Positions 44,635 through 53,731 of a DNA stretch of 64,000 nucleotides are shown piece by piece. The position numbers were made by a program, and so were the translations under genes. Under the pieces are notes generated by a model. That model saw nothing but the letters and a program-made list of their open reading frames with translations. It was not told where the DNA came from and made no database searches. The stretch's first letter is position 1. Every line of letters starts with the position of its first letter. Source of the stretch: CAVQSS01 sp963746605 (lineage in GTDB: Bacteria; Desulfobacterota; RBG-13-43-22); contig CAVVCH010000003.1 in NCBI GenBank assembly GCA_963746605.1, positions 1-64,000 of the forward strand. Direction: 5' to 3'.

Positions 44635-45897
44635 CTAACCCGTTTCCTTGATCCGTTCAATTTTCGCCCCCAGGCCGGACAGCTTCTTCTCCAGGGTTTC
44701 ATAGCCCCGGTCCAGGTGATAGACCCGGGAGATTTCCGTGACTCCCTCGGCCCGTAAACCCGCCAGGACCAGGGAGGCGCTGGCCCGCAGGTCGGTGGCC
44801 ATAACCGGAGCCCCGTTCAGCCGGGATACGCCCTTGACCACGGCCTGGTGGCCGGAGACCTGGATGTCGGCCCCCATCCGCCGCAGTTCGCTCACGTGCA
44901 TGAACCGGTTTTCAAAAATCGTTTCCTGGATGATGCTGGTATCCTGGCTGACAGACATGAGGGCCATGAACTGGGCCTGCATATCGGTGGGAAAACCCGG
45001 ATAGGGGCGGGTGGTAACGGAGACGCTTTTTGTTTTTCGGGGTCCGAAGGCCGTCAGTCCCGTCTTGTTTTGAGAAAACTCCACTCCGGTTTCTTTCAAC
45101 TTCATAATCAGGGCTTCCAGGCAGGAGCCGTCATAATCCGTCAGGGTAATTTCACCGCCGGTGATTCCGGCTGCCGCCAGATAGGTCCCGGCTTCGATGC
45201 GATCGGGCATAACCCGGTAGGTGGCGGGATGCAGGGAAGGCACTCCTTCGATGGTGATGATATCCGTCCCCGCCCCCGAGATATGGGCCCCCATCCCCTT
45301 CAAAAAATTGGCCAGATCCACTACCTCCGGTTCCTTGGCGGCATTCGCCAGGGTGGTTTTCCCCTTGGCCAATGCCGCTGCCATCATCAGGTTTTCCGTC
45401 CCGGTTACGGTGGGCAGGTCAAAGACGATTTCAGCGCCTTTCAACTGGCGGGCCTTGGCCTCGACGTATCCATGTTTCAATTCCAGACGAGCCCCCATCT
45501 GCTCCAGGCCTTTCAGGTGCAGGTTGATGGGACGGGCTCCGATGGCGCATCCCCCCGGCAGGGACACCCGGGCTTTACCCAGGCGAGCCACCAGCGGTCC
45601 CAGAACCAGGATCGAGGCCCGCATGGTCTTAACCAGGTCATAAGGGGCCTCCCAGACTTTCACCTGAGAGGTATTTAAGCGCAGCTCACTGGGCGTAACC
45701 TCTTCCAAAGAGACCCCCAGCCAGGAAAGCAATTTTTTGTGGGTTTGAATATCCCGCAGCCTTGGCAGGTTGGTGAGGGTTGAAATCCCTTCGGTTAATA
45801 AGGTGGCGGCCATAATCGGTAAGGCCGCATTTTTTGCTCCGGAAAGTGAAACCTTCCCCTTCAAGGACCGGCCGCCTTGAATTAGAATCTTATCCAT
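44635..45897 (-). CDS. murA: UDP-N-acetylglucosamine 1-carboxyvinyltransferase
   Basis: 420 residues, full length. The catalytic Cys117 is in LPGGCAIGARPINLHL, so the enzyme would be fosfomycin-sensitive in type. Other family parts are LSGAKNAALPIMAA at the N-terminus and FPTDMQAQFMALMSVS and NRFMHVSELRRMGA. It transfers enolpyruvate from PEP to UDP-GlcNAc, the first committed step of peptidoglycan synthesis. Its start overlaps the end of prmC by eight bases, so the two are translationally coupled. Confidence 0.96.
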   Translation of the reverse strand: MDKILIQGGRSLKGKVSLSGAKNAALPIMAATLLTEGISTLTNLPRLRDIQTHKKLLSWLGVSLEEVTPSELRLNTSQVKVWEAPYDLVKTMRASILVLGPLVARLGKARVSLPGGCAIGARPINLHLKGLEQMGARLELKHGYVEAKARQLKGAEIVFDLPTVTGTENLMMAAALAKGKTTLANAAKEPEVVDLANFLKGMGAHISGAGTDIITIEGVPSLHPATYRVMPDRIEAGTYLAAAGITGGEITLTDYDGSCLEALIMKLKETGVEFSQNKTGLTAFGPRKTKSVSVTTRPYPGFPTDMQAQFMALMSVSQDTSIIQETIFENRFMHVSELRRMGADIQVSGHQAVVKGVSRLNGAPVMATDLRASASLVLAGLRAEGVTEISRVYHLDRGYETLEKKLSGLGAKIERIKETG

Positions 45898-46798
45898 TGC
45901 ATTGCCCTTTCAGCACCCGGTCTTTCCCGGAATAGTCGCGACGAATCAGGACCGGATCAAAGCCGTTCCGCCGGGCTAATTCCAGCGCCGGCGGGCCCTG
46001 CGTTTCGCCAATCTCCAATAGTACCCAGCCGCCGGGTTGGAGGATAGCGCAGGCTTGGCTCAAGAGTTCCCGAATGGCGTTCAGCCCGTCCGGTCCGCCG
46101 TCCAAAGCCTGAAGCGGTTCATAATTTTTTATCCCCGGGTCCAAATTCCGCATTTCTTCCCCGGTTAAATAAGGGGGATTGGAGATCACCAAATGAATTT
46201 TTTTTTTGTGGGGAGCGAAGGGGGTCAACCAATTCCCCTGGAGGAAAGAAATCGCCTGGCGCACTTGGTGCTGCCGGGCATTGGCTTCAGCCGTCTTCAG
46301 GGCCGGCCAGGACCGGTCGGTAGCCGCCATTAGTCCCGGTTCGGCCGAAGTGGTCAGCAACGTTTTGACGAGGGAAATAATGACAGCCCCGGAACCCGTT
46401 CCCAGTTCGATCGTGTTTTTCAGGGAGGGGTTCGATTGGATCAGAGCCAAGGCCTCTTCCACCAGGAGTTCGGTTTCCGGCCGGGGAATAAGAACCGAGG
46501 GGTTTACCGCGAAAGATAAAGACCAGAATTCCTTACGGCCCAGGATATAGGCGACCGGCTCATGTTGGGCCCGGCGGAGCAGCAGAGCCTTAAACTCTGC
46601 CAATTCGGCTGGGTTCAACGGCCGGTCGAATTGCAAAAACAACCCCAAACGATCCAGCCCCAGGACCGAGCTCAAGAGGATTTCCGCACTTAGGCGGGGT
46701 TCCGGCACCCCTTTTCCTTGGAGGTATTCTCGAGACCAAGTGATGGTTTTAAGTACGGTCCAGAGTGGCTCCGTTTTCTTATGAGTCGCTTCGCCCAT
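45890..46798 (-). CDS. prmC: Peptide chain release factor N5-glutamine methyltransferase
   Basis: 302 residues. SAM motif I is TIELGTGSGAVIISLVK and the catalytic NPPY is in LVISNPPYLTGEEM. The N-terminal helical domain (ILLSSVLGLDRLGLFLQFDRPL, then PVAYILGRKEFWSL) is that of PrmC/HemK. It methylates the GGQ glutamine of RF1, encoded upstream by prfA on the same strand. It is followed directly by murA. Confidence 0.94.
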   Translation of the reverse strand: MGEATHKKTEPLWTVLKTITWSREYLQGKGVPEPRLSAEILLSSVLGLDRLGLFLQFDRPLNPAELAEFKALLLRRAQHEPVAYILGRKEFWSLSFAVNPSVLIPRPETELLVEEALALIQSNPSLKNTIELGTGSGAVIISLVKTLLTTSAEPGLMAATDRSWPALKTAEANARQHQVRQAISFLQGNWLTPFAPHKKKIHLVISNPPYLTGEEMRNLDPGIKNYEPLQALDGGPDGLNAIRELLSQACAILQPGGWVLLEIGETQGPPALELARRNGFDPVLIRRDYSGKDRVLKGQCNG

Positions 46799-47174
46799 TT
46801 ATTTAGGGTTGTGGTCGTGTCTGGGGGATTCAGGGCATAAGCGCTAAGCTGTTTTATAAACATTCAAAGGTGGCACTTATGCCGTATAGGGGTGTATTGA
46901 AAAATGAACGTCCAACATCGAACATCCAACATCCAACATCGAATGAAAAACTGACATCCGCTAGCGAACAACGAATTTTATGATTCTGACCGATTACTCG
47001 AGTACCCTTTCTTACGGATCACAGGCCTGTTTCTTCATCTTTTCCCATTAAACATTCGATGTTGGACGTTCGATGTTCGACGTTCATTTTTTTTAATGGC
47101 CCTTCCAGAGTCCATCCAGCTTAAGAATAACATAGCGCTGCTGGGAGTCAGCGGGGGAGGCACGATGGTCCCCC
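46799..47174. other. Intergenic region between prfA and prmC
   Basis: No gene is supported. The region holds an inverted pair of dispersed repeats (46901-46945 and 47053-47090), which interrupts what is usually a tight prfA-prmC operon. Confidence 0.6.
46901..47090. repeat. Inverted pair of AACATCGAAC-type repeats, copies 2 and 3
   Basis: Copy 2 (46901-46945) is a run of CCAACATC/GAACATC units. Copy 3 (47053-47090) is the inverse complement of a very similar sequence. The pair could form a 38-bp imperfect hairpin with a 107-base loop. A third relative is at 32545-32588. Both outer ends carry AAAATGAACG. Confidence 0.7.
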
Positions 47175-48236
47175 TCAAGCTTTGAGGTGTTCCGACTGGA
47201 AATGGGTATTCAGGGCCTCAATGACTTCGGATAATTTCCCCTCCATGATTTCATCCAGATGATAGAGGGTCAGTCCGATGCGGTGGTCGGTCAGCCGGTT
47301 TTGGGGGAAGTTGTAGGTCCTGATCCGCTCGCTGCGGTCTCCGGACCCGACCTGGCTTTTGCGGTTTTCGGCGATTTTATCCTGCTGTTCTTTGATTTTT
47401 AAGTCCAGGATCCGAGCCCTCAATATCTTTAGCGCTTTGGCCTTGTTTTTATGCTGCGATTTTTCATCCTGGCAGGAGACTACCAGACCGGTAGGCAAGT
47501 GGGTGATCCGAATCGCGGAGTCGGTGGTGTTGACGCTCTGACCGCCCGGACCGGAGGAACGGAAGACATCCACCCGGATTTCTTCGGGATCGATGACCAC
47601 ATCCACTTCTTCGGCCTCCGGCAGGACGGCCACGGTGACGGCCGAGGTGTGCAGTCGGCCCTGGGCTTCGGTGGACGGTACCCGCTGTACCCGGTGGACC
47701 CCGCTTTCATATTTCAATTTGCTGTAGGCCCCCTGGCCCTCGATCAAGACGATGATTTCCTTGAAGCCGCCCATGCCGGTAGGGTGGGCGCTCATGACTT
47801 CCACCCGCCAGTGCATGATCTCGGCGAATTTGGAATAGAGGCGAAACAGATCGGCGGCAAACAGGGCGGCCTCGTCCCCCCCGGTCCCGGCCCGAATTTC
47901 CAGTAAGGTATTCTTTTCGTCGTTGGGGTCCTTGGGGAGCAGCAGGACCATGATCTCCTCTTCCGCGCGGGTCGATTGCTCTCGGAGTTGTTGCATTTCG
48001 GTCCGGGCCAGGTCGCGCATCTCCGGATCCGAGTCTTCCAGAAGTTCCGTGTTCTGCCGAATCGCTTCGTTCAGGGCCTTGAGTTGGCGGTATTTGCCGA
48101 TGAGGGGGGCCAGATCGGAATGTTCCTTGGCCAGTTTCTGGTAAGCCGCCTGGTTGCGGAGGATTTCTCCATCCCCGAGGGATTCCTCGACCTTGGCGAA
48201 ACGGCCCTCCACTTCCTCCAGTTTCTCTAACATCAT
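47175..48236 (-). CDS. prfA: Peptide chain release factor 1
   Basis: 353 residues. The GGQ loop that triggers peptidyl-tRNA hydrolysis is in SSGPGGQSVNTTDSAIR. The region LEIRAGTGGDEAALFAADL and the C-terminal NFPQNRLTDHRIGLTLY are family hallmarks. The codon-recognition tripeptide fits a PxT type of RF1 (HPTGMGGFKE is nearby, and AYSKLKYESGVHRVQRVPSTEAQGR follows in two parts). It terminates at UAA and UAG. It follows the DUF1385 gene by 9 bases on the same strand. Confidence 0.95.
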   Translation of the reverse strand: MMLEKLEEVEGRFAKVEESLGDGEILRNQAAYQKLAKEHSDLAPLIGKYRQLKALNEAIRQNTELLEDSDPEMRDLARTEMQQLREQSTRAEEEIMVLLLPKDPNDEKNTLLEIRAGTGGDEAALFAADLFRLYSKFAEIMHWRVEVMSAHPTGMGGFKEIIVLIEGQGAYSKLKYESGVHRVQRVPSTEAQGRLHTSAVTVAVLPEAEEVDVVIDPEEIRVDVFRSSGPGGQSVNTTDSAIRITHLPTGLVVSCQDEKSQHKNKAKALKILRARILDLKIKEQQDKIAENRKSQVGSGDRSERIRTYNFPQNRLTDHRIGLTLYHLDEIMEGKLSEVIEALNTHFQSEHLKA

Positions 48237-48245
48237 AATCGGTAG

Positions 48246-49184
48246 CTAAACAACCTGCGGGTTGACGGGTCGTCCTTCCAGGCTTAGTACGCGGGACAGG
48301 GCCTGCAGGGCAACTTCGATCTGGTCTTCGGTGGGTTCCTGGGTGGTCAGATGTTGAATCCAGAGGCCTGGTAGAATCATCACCCGGACCCAGGGAAGAT
48401 GGGCCTTTTTGCCTGAATATTTAATGGCTTCATAGGCTAAACCCGTGATGGGAATCATCAGGAAGATTTTAAAGACCACGTAGAAACCGTTTTTCAGCCA
48501 AACCGACAGACCGGAGAATTTGGGCAGAAAAGGAAATAAAAATGAAAAAAGCAGGATGCTGATTATCAGCACCAGCAGAATGAACGAAGTGCCGCAGCGG
48601 GGATGCAGGGTGGAATGCCGTTTGGCGTTCTCGACGGTCAGGTCCTCTCCGGATTCATAGGTAAAAATCGATTTGTGTTCCGCCCCATGATACTGAAAGA
48701 TCCGGCGGATCTCCTTGAACCGGGATATAATCCAGATATAGGCAATGAAGATAAAGACCTTGATGAGGCCGTCTATAAGATGAAAGGTCAGGGACTCTAC
48801 CCCGAACCGGTAGGGCGAGATCGTCCCCAGGTAGGCGCTGATGGCATGGGGCAAGGCGACGAAAAGACCCAGGCCGATCAGGATGGCCAGACTCAAGGTC
48901 AAAAACATGGTCCAGGAACTGATGTCCTTCTTTTGTTCCTCCTCGGCCAAGGCCTGATTGGCGGAATAATTAAGGGCCTGAATCCCTTGGACCAGGGTCT
49001 CGATGAGGGTCAAGGTGCCCCGTAACACCGGCCACTTGAGGAAACCCCAGCGATCGGACCAAGGGTGGAGGAGATCTTCCTTAAAGGCAATTTCCCCATT
49101 GGGCTTCCGCACTACCACGGCTAAGGATTTCGGGGCCTTCATCATGACCCCTTCGATGACCGCCTGTCCGCCGACTTGAATCAT
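48246..49184 (-). CDS. DUF1385 membrane protein
   Basis: 312 residues. The N-terminal GGQAVIEGVMMKAPKSLAVVV and central YHGAEHKSIFTYESGEDLT, then HSTLHPRCGTSFILLVL are the signature of DUF1385. Four or five membrane segments are visible (about residues 90-112, 145-165, 205-225, 235-260). The family has a widespread link with prfA and rpmE, as here, but no known biochemical role. It is placed between rpmE (18 bases upstream) and prfA (9 bases downstream), so it is part of the rho-rpmE-DUF1385-prfA operon. Confidence 0.92.
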   Translation of the reverse strand: MIQVGGQAVIEGVMMKAPKSLAVVVRKPNGEIAFKEDLLHPWSDRWGFLKWPVLRGTLTLIETLVQGIQALNYSANQALAEEEQKKDISSWTMFLTLSLAILIGLGLFVALPHAISAYLGTISPYRFGVESLTFHLIDGLIKVFIFIAYIWIISRFKEIRRIFQYHGAEHKSIFTYESGEDLTVENAKRHSTLHPRCGTSFILLVLIISILLFSFLFPFLPKFSGLSVWLKNGFYVVFKIFLMIPITGLAYEAIKYSGKKAHLPWVRVMILPGLWIQHLTTQEPTEDQIEVALQALSRVLSLEGRPVNPQVV

Positions 49185-49202
49185 GGCACTCGGGGCTCCT
49201 GA

Positions 49203-49427
49203 TTAGTTGGTTTCCGGTTGGGCCGCCTTTACCTTGGCGTATTTTTTTTGAAACCGCTCCACCCTTCCGGCAGTGTCCATCAGTTTCTGTTTGCCGGTAA
49301 AAAAAGGATGGCACTGGGAACAAATCTCTACCCGGATCTCCTTTTGGGTCGAGCCGGTGGGAAGTTCCGCTCCGCAGGCGCAGCGGGCAGTAATTTGATG
49401 GTACGGGGGATGAATTTTTTCTTTCAT
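49203..49427 (-). CDS. rpmE: 50S ribosomal protein L31
   Basis: 74 residues. The zinc-binding C+ form is present, with CACG and CSQCHPFFTG. MKEKIHPPYHQITARC is the usual start. AAGGAGTAACG lies just upstream. The C-terminus (VKAAQPETN) is slightly extended. It is encoded between rho and the DUF1385 gene. Confidence 0.96.
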   Translation of the reverse strand: MKEKIHPPYHQITARCACGAELPTGSTQKEIRVEICSQCHPFFTGKQKLMDTAGRVERFQKKYAKVKAAQPETN

Positions 49428-49447
49428 GATCGTTACTCCTTAATCGG

Positions 49448-50698
49448 TTATTTATTCATCAGACTTAAAAATTCGGCGTTGTGCTTGGTGCCTTCCATTT
49501 TTTCCAGGAGAAACTCCATGCTGTCCACCGGGGTTAGAGGGGCCAGTAGTTTGCGCAGGATCCAGACCCGGTTGAGTTCATCCGGAGAGAGAAGCAATTC
49601 TTCTTTGCGGGTCCCGGACCGATTGATATCAATGGCCGGGAAGATACGCTTATCGCTCAGCTTCCGGTCTAAATGGATTTCCATGTTGCCGGTTCCCTTG
49701 AATTCTTCGAAAATCACCTCATCCATCCGGCTACCTGTATCTACCAGGGCGGTGGCCATAATAGTCAAGCTGCCCCCCTCTTCGATATTTCGAGCCGCGC
49801 CAAAAAAACGTTTGGGGCGGTGCAGGGCATTGGAATCCACCCCGCCGGAGAGAATCTTGCCGCTGGGAGGAACCACGGTATTATAAGCCCGGGCCAACCG
49901 GGTGATACTGTCCAAAAGGATGACGACATCCCGTTTGTGCTCAACAAGTCTCTTGGCCTTTTCAATAACCATCTCAGCTACTTGGATATGTCGCTGGGCC
50001 GGCTCGTCAAAAGTGGAGCTGATCACTTCGGCCTTGACCGAACGCTGCATATCGGTGACTTCCTCCGGCCGTTCATCGATTAGCAGCACGATCAATATAA
50101 TGTCTTTATAATTTTTAGCAACGCTGTTGGCGATATTTTGCAGAAGCATCGTTTTCCCGCTGCGGGGTGGGGAGACAATAAGTCCCCGCTGACCCTTGCC
50201 GATGGGAGTCAGCAGGTCCATAATCCGCACCGAATAATTCTTGGAATCGTCGGTCTCCAGGCCGATACGCTGATTGGGGTAAAGGGGAGTCAGGTTGTCG
50301 AACAGGATTTTATCCCGGGCCAGTTCCGGATCTTCATAATTAATGGCCTCCACCTTCAGGAGGGCGAAATAACGTTCGTTATCCTTGGGTGGGCGAATCT
50401 GGCCGGCCGTGACGTCGCCGGTTCTCAGATTAAATCGACGGATTTGGGAGGGAGACACATAAATATCATCCGGACCGGGGAGGTAATTATAATCGGGCGC
50501 CCGAAGAAAGCCAAACCCGTCCGGGAGAATTTCCAAAACCCCCTCGCCATAAATAAGGCCGTTTTTTTCAGTTTGAGCCTGCAGAATGGCAAAAATGAGT
50601 TCTTGTTTTCTCATCCCGCTGGCCCCTTCGACGTTCAGTTCTCGGGCCATGGACGTAAGTTCGCTAATTTTCTTTTCCTTCAGTTCGGCTAGATTCAT
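49448..50698 (-). CDS. rho: Transcription termination factor Rho
   Basis: 416 residues. The N-terminal Rho_N helix bundle is LAELKEKKISELTSMAREL, followed by the cold-shock RNA-binding domain (EGVLEILPDGFGFLRAPDYN). The ATPase core has Walker A GLIVSPPRSGKTMLLQNIAN, Walker B VVILLDSITRLARAYN, and the Q- and R-loop parts (LSGGVDSNALHRPKRFFGAA). It is a hexameric RNA helicase that releases transcripts. It is the first gene of the rho-rpmE-DUF1385-prfA operon. Confidence 0.97.
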   Translation of the reverse strand: MNLAELKEKKISELTSMARELNVEGASGMRKQELIFAILQAQTEKNGLIYGEGVLEILPDGFGFLRAPDYNYLPGPDDIYVSPSQIRRFNLRTGDVTAGQIRPPKDNERYFALLKVEAINYEDPELARDKILFDNLTPLYPNQRIGLETDDSKNYSVRIMDLLTPIGKGQRGLIVSPPRSGKTMLLQNIANSVAKNYKDIILIVLLIDERPEEVTDMQRSVKAEVISSTFDEPAQRHIQVAEMVIEKAKRLVEHKRDVVILLDSITRLARAYNTVVPPSGKILSGGVDSNALHRPKRFFGAARNIEEGGSLTIMATALVDTGSRMDEVIFEEFKGTGNMEIHLDRKLSDKRIFPAIDINRSGTRKEELLLSPDELNRVWILRKLLAPLTPVDSMEFLLEKMEGTKHNAEFLSLMNK

Positions 50699-50974
50699 CG
50701 CTTCCTCGGTTGTTTAGTTGATGAAGGTACTTGGGGGTGACCTTAGTTTTTTTGACCTATCTGGAGAACAAGTTAATTCCCACCCCGAAAGAGGTAGTGG
50801 ACGCGGTGAGCTCCTTGAGGGCAGGGTTTAATTTCAAAAAGATTGGAATGCGTAATGGGATTTGCCGGATTTTCTTGGGTTACTCGGTCTTTTCAGGATG
50901 GTGCGGATACTATAAGGACCCTCTTCTCCTTCCCGCTGCACAGTTTACATAGATAGAACATAAAGAAGGGGTTG

Positions 50975-51925
50975 TCAAGATTTTTTTAACAGGTCAAACA
51001 CTTGGCTCATGTCAGGTGGCCAGGGGGAGGTGAATTCCAACGGAACGCGGGTACGGGGATGGGTAAAAGCCAACCGGCCGGCATGCAGCATCTGGCGGGA
51101 AAGCGAAGCCAGACTGGTGGCCAGAGCGGGATCCAACCCCTTAAGCCCTCTTTTCTTGGTCCCATAAAGGGGATCACCCAGGATCGGTAGGCCTAAGGCG
51201 GCTAAATGGACCCGAATCTGATGGGTTCGTCCGGTTTTTATTCGCAATCGAAGTCTGCTGATTCCCGGGTGATAGGTTTCCAGGACCAGCCATTCGGTCA
51301 TGGCCGTTTTGCCGCGAACCTCATTGATGGCCATTTTTTTTCGATCGACGGGGTGGCGGCCGATCGGGCGAGTAATGATTCCCTGCCTTTGGGGGGGAGT
51401 TCCCCAGGTTAAGGCTTGATACTCTTTGAAAATCAGGCCCGATTGAAATTGTTTGGTCAGCGCCTGATGGCAGGAATTGTTTTTAGCCACAATCAACAAG
51501 CCGGAAGTATCCTTATCCAATCGGTGGACGATTCCGGGGCGAAAGGCCCCACCGGCTGTCGATAGATCCTGCCCCAGATGCAGCAGGGCATGGACCAGGG
51601 TCCCCGAATAATTGCCCGGAGCCGGATGAACCACCAAACCGGCCGGCTTATCGATTACCAGGAGGTCCGAATCCTCGAAAACAATCAAAAGGGGGATCGG
51701 CTCGGGTTTCAAGCAAATGGGGTCCGGTTCCTTGGGGGTTAATACCACCTGTTCCCCGGTTTTTAAACGGTATCCCGCTTTCGCCGGATGTCCGTTCACG
51801 GTAACTCCGCCCTCCTCGCCCCATTTTTGAATCTGGCTGCGAGAAAAATCAAGTCCCTGGCCGGCCAAAAAGAGGTCTAATCGTTTTCCAACGTCCGGCG
51901 CTTGAACAATGAATTCATAGACCAT
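50975..51925 (-). CDS. RluD-family 23S rRNA pseudouridine synthase
   Basis: 316 residues. An N-terminal S4 domain (GKRLDLFLAGQGLDFSRSQI) precedes the synthase domain with catalytic Asp in VHRLDKDTSGLLIVAKN. Later family parts are RIKTGRTHQIRVHLAALGLP and ILGDPLYG. It converts uridines, probably in helix 69 of 23S rRNA, to pseudouridine. It follows the PIN/TRAM gene by two bases. The 276 bases between it and rho contain nothing coding that I can support. Confidence 0.93.
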   Translation of the reverse strand: MVYEFIVQAPDVGKRLDLFLAGQGLDFSRSQIQKWGEEGGVTVNGHPAKAGYRLKTGEQVVLTPKEPDPICLKPEPIPLLIVFEDSDLLVIDKPAGLVVHPAPGNYSGTLVHALLHLGQDLSTAGGAFRPGIVHRLDKDTSGLLIVAKNNSCHQALTKQFQSGLIFKEYQALTWGTPPQRQGIITRPIGRHPVDRKKMAINEVRGKTAMTEWLVLETYHPGISRLRLRIKTGRTHQIRVHLAALGLPILGDPLYGTKKRGLKGLDPALATSLASLSRQMLHAGRLAFTHPRTRVPLEFTSPWPPDMSQVFDLLKKS

Positions 51926-51927
51926 GG

Positions 51928-52929
51928 TTAGTTTTTGACTTCGGTGAAAATCATGCGGCCGGTTCCGGTCTGCAAAACACTGGTGACCATGACGTCCTTA
52001 TGTTGACCGATATATTTTCTGGCGTTCTCCACCACCACCATGGTTCCGTCATCCAAGTAGGCGATCCCTTGTCCGGGCGTCTTTCCTTCTCGGATGATTT
52101 GAACGGCTAAAATCTCCCCGGGCAGGACCGCCGGCTTGAGGGCATTCGCCAGGTTGTTCAGGTTGATGACCCGGACTCCCTGCAATTCGGCCACCTTATT
52201 TAGGTTGAAGTCATTGGTAACGATCGTGCCGTTCAGCTCAAGGGCCAGGTCCACTAACTTGGCATCCACGTTGTCTTTGGGAGGGTTGCGGTCGACAATT
52301 TGAACCTTCAGATCGGGCTGGTTTTGGATTTTTTCGATGACTCCCAGACCTCGACGGCCACGAGTTTTTTTAAGGGGGTCTGCGGAATCGGCGATATGGT
52401 GCAATTCCTGGAGCACAAACTGGGGAATGATCAAAGTGCCTTGGACGAATCCGGTTTCACAAATATCGGCAATCCGGCCGTCGATTATGACGCTGGTATC
52501 GAGCAGATAACGGTTCAGGTTTCCGGAAAAAGAAAAAGGAAGGCTACGGGAATCGAAAAAACGGGCCCATTCATCGGTTTTCCCCCCACCCAGCATTAAT
52601 CCCAGATATCCCAGGAGTAGGCTGAATAAAAAAAATATCGGAGCCGTCAGGGTTGGATCGGGAAAAAGAGGAACCAAGGGGCCCATCAACAATCGGGCCA
52701 ATAGCAGGGCGATCATTAATCCGAGGCAACTTCCCAATAGCCGGCGTAAGGGGATTTTTCTCAATAGCCTATCCAGGGCCAGCATCCCGCCGGCCAGCAA
52801 CAGTCCTAAGAAGGCTCCCCCGGGAGCGGCCCAGGGAAGATCGGTCCGGACCCCGAGTAGACCGCCAATCCAATAACCTGTCAATAGACAGGCTATCGTT
52901 AACAGGGTTGTCGAGATATAAGAGGGCAT
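51928..52929 (-). CDS. PIN/TRAM-domain membrane protein (YacL family)
   Basis: 333 residues. Four membrane segments fill residues 1-115 (LLTIACLLTGYWIGGLLG, FLGLLLAGGMLALDRLL, LGLMIALLLARLLMG and FFLFSLLLGYLGLMLGG). The PIN nuclease domain follows with acidic metal ligands in LLDTSVIIDGRIADI, VVDLALELNGTIVTNDFNLN-like sequence and a late Asp. The C-terminal TRAM domain is VILIREGKTPGQGIAYL-like, then TMVVVENARKYIG. The family is conserved beside CarD and IspD in many bacteria; an RNase or RNA-binding role is assumed. CarD is encoded 200 bases upstream on the same strand. Confidence 0.9.
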   Translation of the reverse strand: MPSYISTTLLTIACLLTGYWIGGLLGVRTDLPWAAPGGAFLGLLLAGGMLALDRLLRKIPLRRLLGSCLGLMIALLLARLLMGPLVPLFPDPTLTAPIFFLFSLLLGYLGLMLGGGKTDEWARFFDSRSLPFSFSGNLNRYLLDTSVIIDGRIADICETGFVQGTLIIPQFVLQELHHIADSADPLKKTRGRRGLGVIEKIQNQPDLKVQIVDRNPPKDNVDAKLVDLALELNGTIVTNDFNLNKVAELQGVRVINLNNLANALKPAVLPGEILAVQIIREGKTPGQGIAYLDDGTMVVVENARKYIGQHKDVMVTSVLQTGTGRMIFTEVKN

Positions 52930-53129
52930 TCGTTCACCTCCTTTCTTTGAAAAAGAGTAGGCCTCGTGAAGCTAAAGCGAATCGACAATTGGGTAATGGC
53001 TTTCTGCGGACCGTGAAAAGAGGAAAAGGGAACCTGAATCCCCAAGCAGAAGCTCCTGATTATGGTTTAGGAGGGGGAGTGGTAAAAAATCAATAACCGG
53101 GAAAAAAGATTTCGCCGCCTACGTATGTT

Positions 53130-53615
53130 CTAATGGGTAAAAATCCGCTGAATATCTTTTTCTATTTTTTCTTCGTTGACTTTTTTGGCGATGGATATTT
53201 CCTTGACCAGCAGATTTTTGGCGGTATCCAACATCTTGCGTTCGCCGAAGGAGAGTTCTTTGTCCAGCCTGAGCAGAAATAAATCCCGCAACACTTCCGC
53301 GACTTCATATACGGAGCCGGTTTTGATTTTTTCCATGTATTCCCGGTAACGGCGATTCCAGGTCTGGTTGTCAAATTCAATGTTTTTGGCCTTTAAGATT
53401 TTGAAAATTTTGGGGACTTCTTCCTCCCGAACAATTTCCCGCAGGCCCACATGTTCGGCATTCTGTGTGGGGATCATGATGACCATGTTGTTTTCCAGAA
53501 TCCGCATGATGTAGAAATGTTGATTCTGCCCGTAAAGCTCTTTGGCCTCGATGGACTCTATCCGTCCAACGCCATGGGCCGGGTAAACCGCCAGATCACC
53601 TACCCTGAAGATCAT
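53130..53615 (-). CDS. CarD/CdnL family transcriptional regulator
   Basis: 161 residues. The RNA-polymerase interaction domain is FRVGDLAVYPAHGVGRIESI, then HFYIMRILENNMVIMIPTQN. The C-terminal helical DNA-binding domain includes WNRRYREYMEKIKTGSVYEV and LSFGERKMLDTAKNLLVKEI. The Trp in QTWNRRYREY fits the residue that wedges the upstream edge of the open complex. CarD stabilises RNA polymerase at promoters, including those of rRNA. AAGGAGG precedes the ATG. It probably forms an operon with the PIN/TRAM and pseudouridine synthase genes. Confidence 0.93.
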   Translation of the reverse strand: MIFRVGDLAVYPAHGVGRIESIEAKELYGQNQHFYIMRILENNMVIMIPTQNAEHVGLREIVREEEVPKIFKILKAKNIEFDNQTWNRRYREYMEKIKTGSVYEVAEVLRDLFLLRLDKELSFGERKMLDTAKNLLVKEISIAKKVNEEKIEKDIQRIFTH

Positions 53616-53731
53616 GAACCACCCTCCTTATAGATTATAGAACAGTTGAATTATAACACAATTACGTCTTAAAGCCAAAATAAAAAAATATTTAATTATT
53701 ACAATTCGTTAAATAGAGAAAGGGAAAGTTT

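Noticed and set aside
44848..45678. 276-codon plus-strand frame across murA
   Set aside because: Antisense shadow of an intact, well-supported murA.
46901..47090. Possible CRISPR array from repeated AACATCGAAC units
   Set aside because: Units are 7-10 bases with no unique spacers and no cas genes nearby; it is a short tandem and inverted repeat.
50731..50952. 73-codon frame upstream of rho
   Set aside because: No ribosome binding site, no domain, and it overlaps the expected promoter region of the rho operon.
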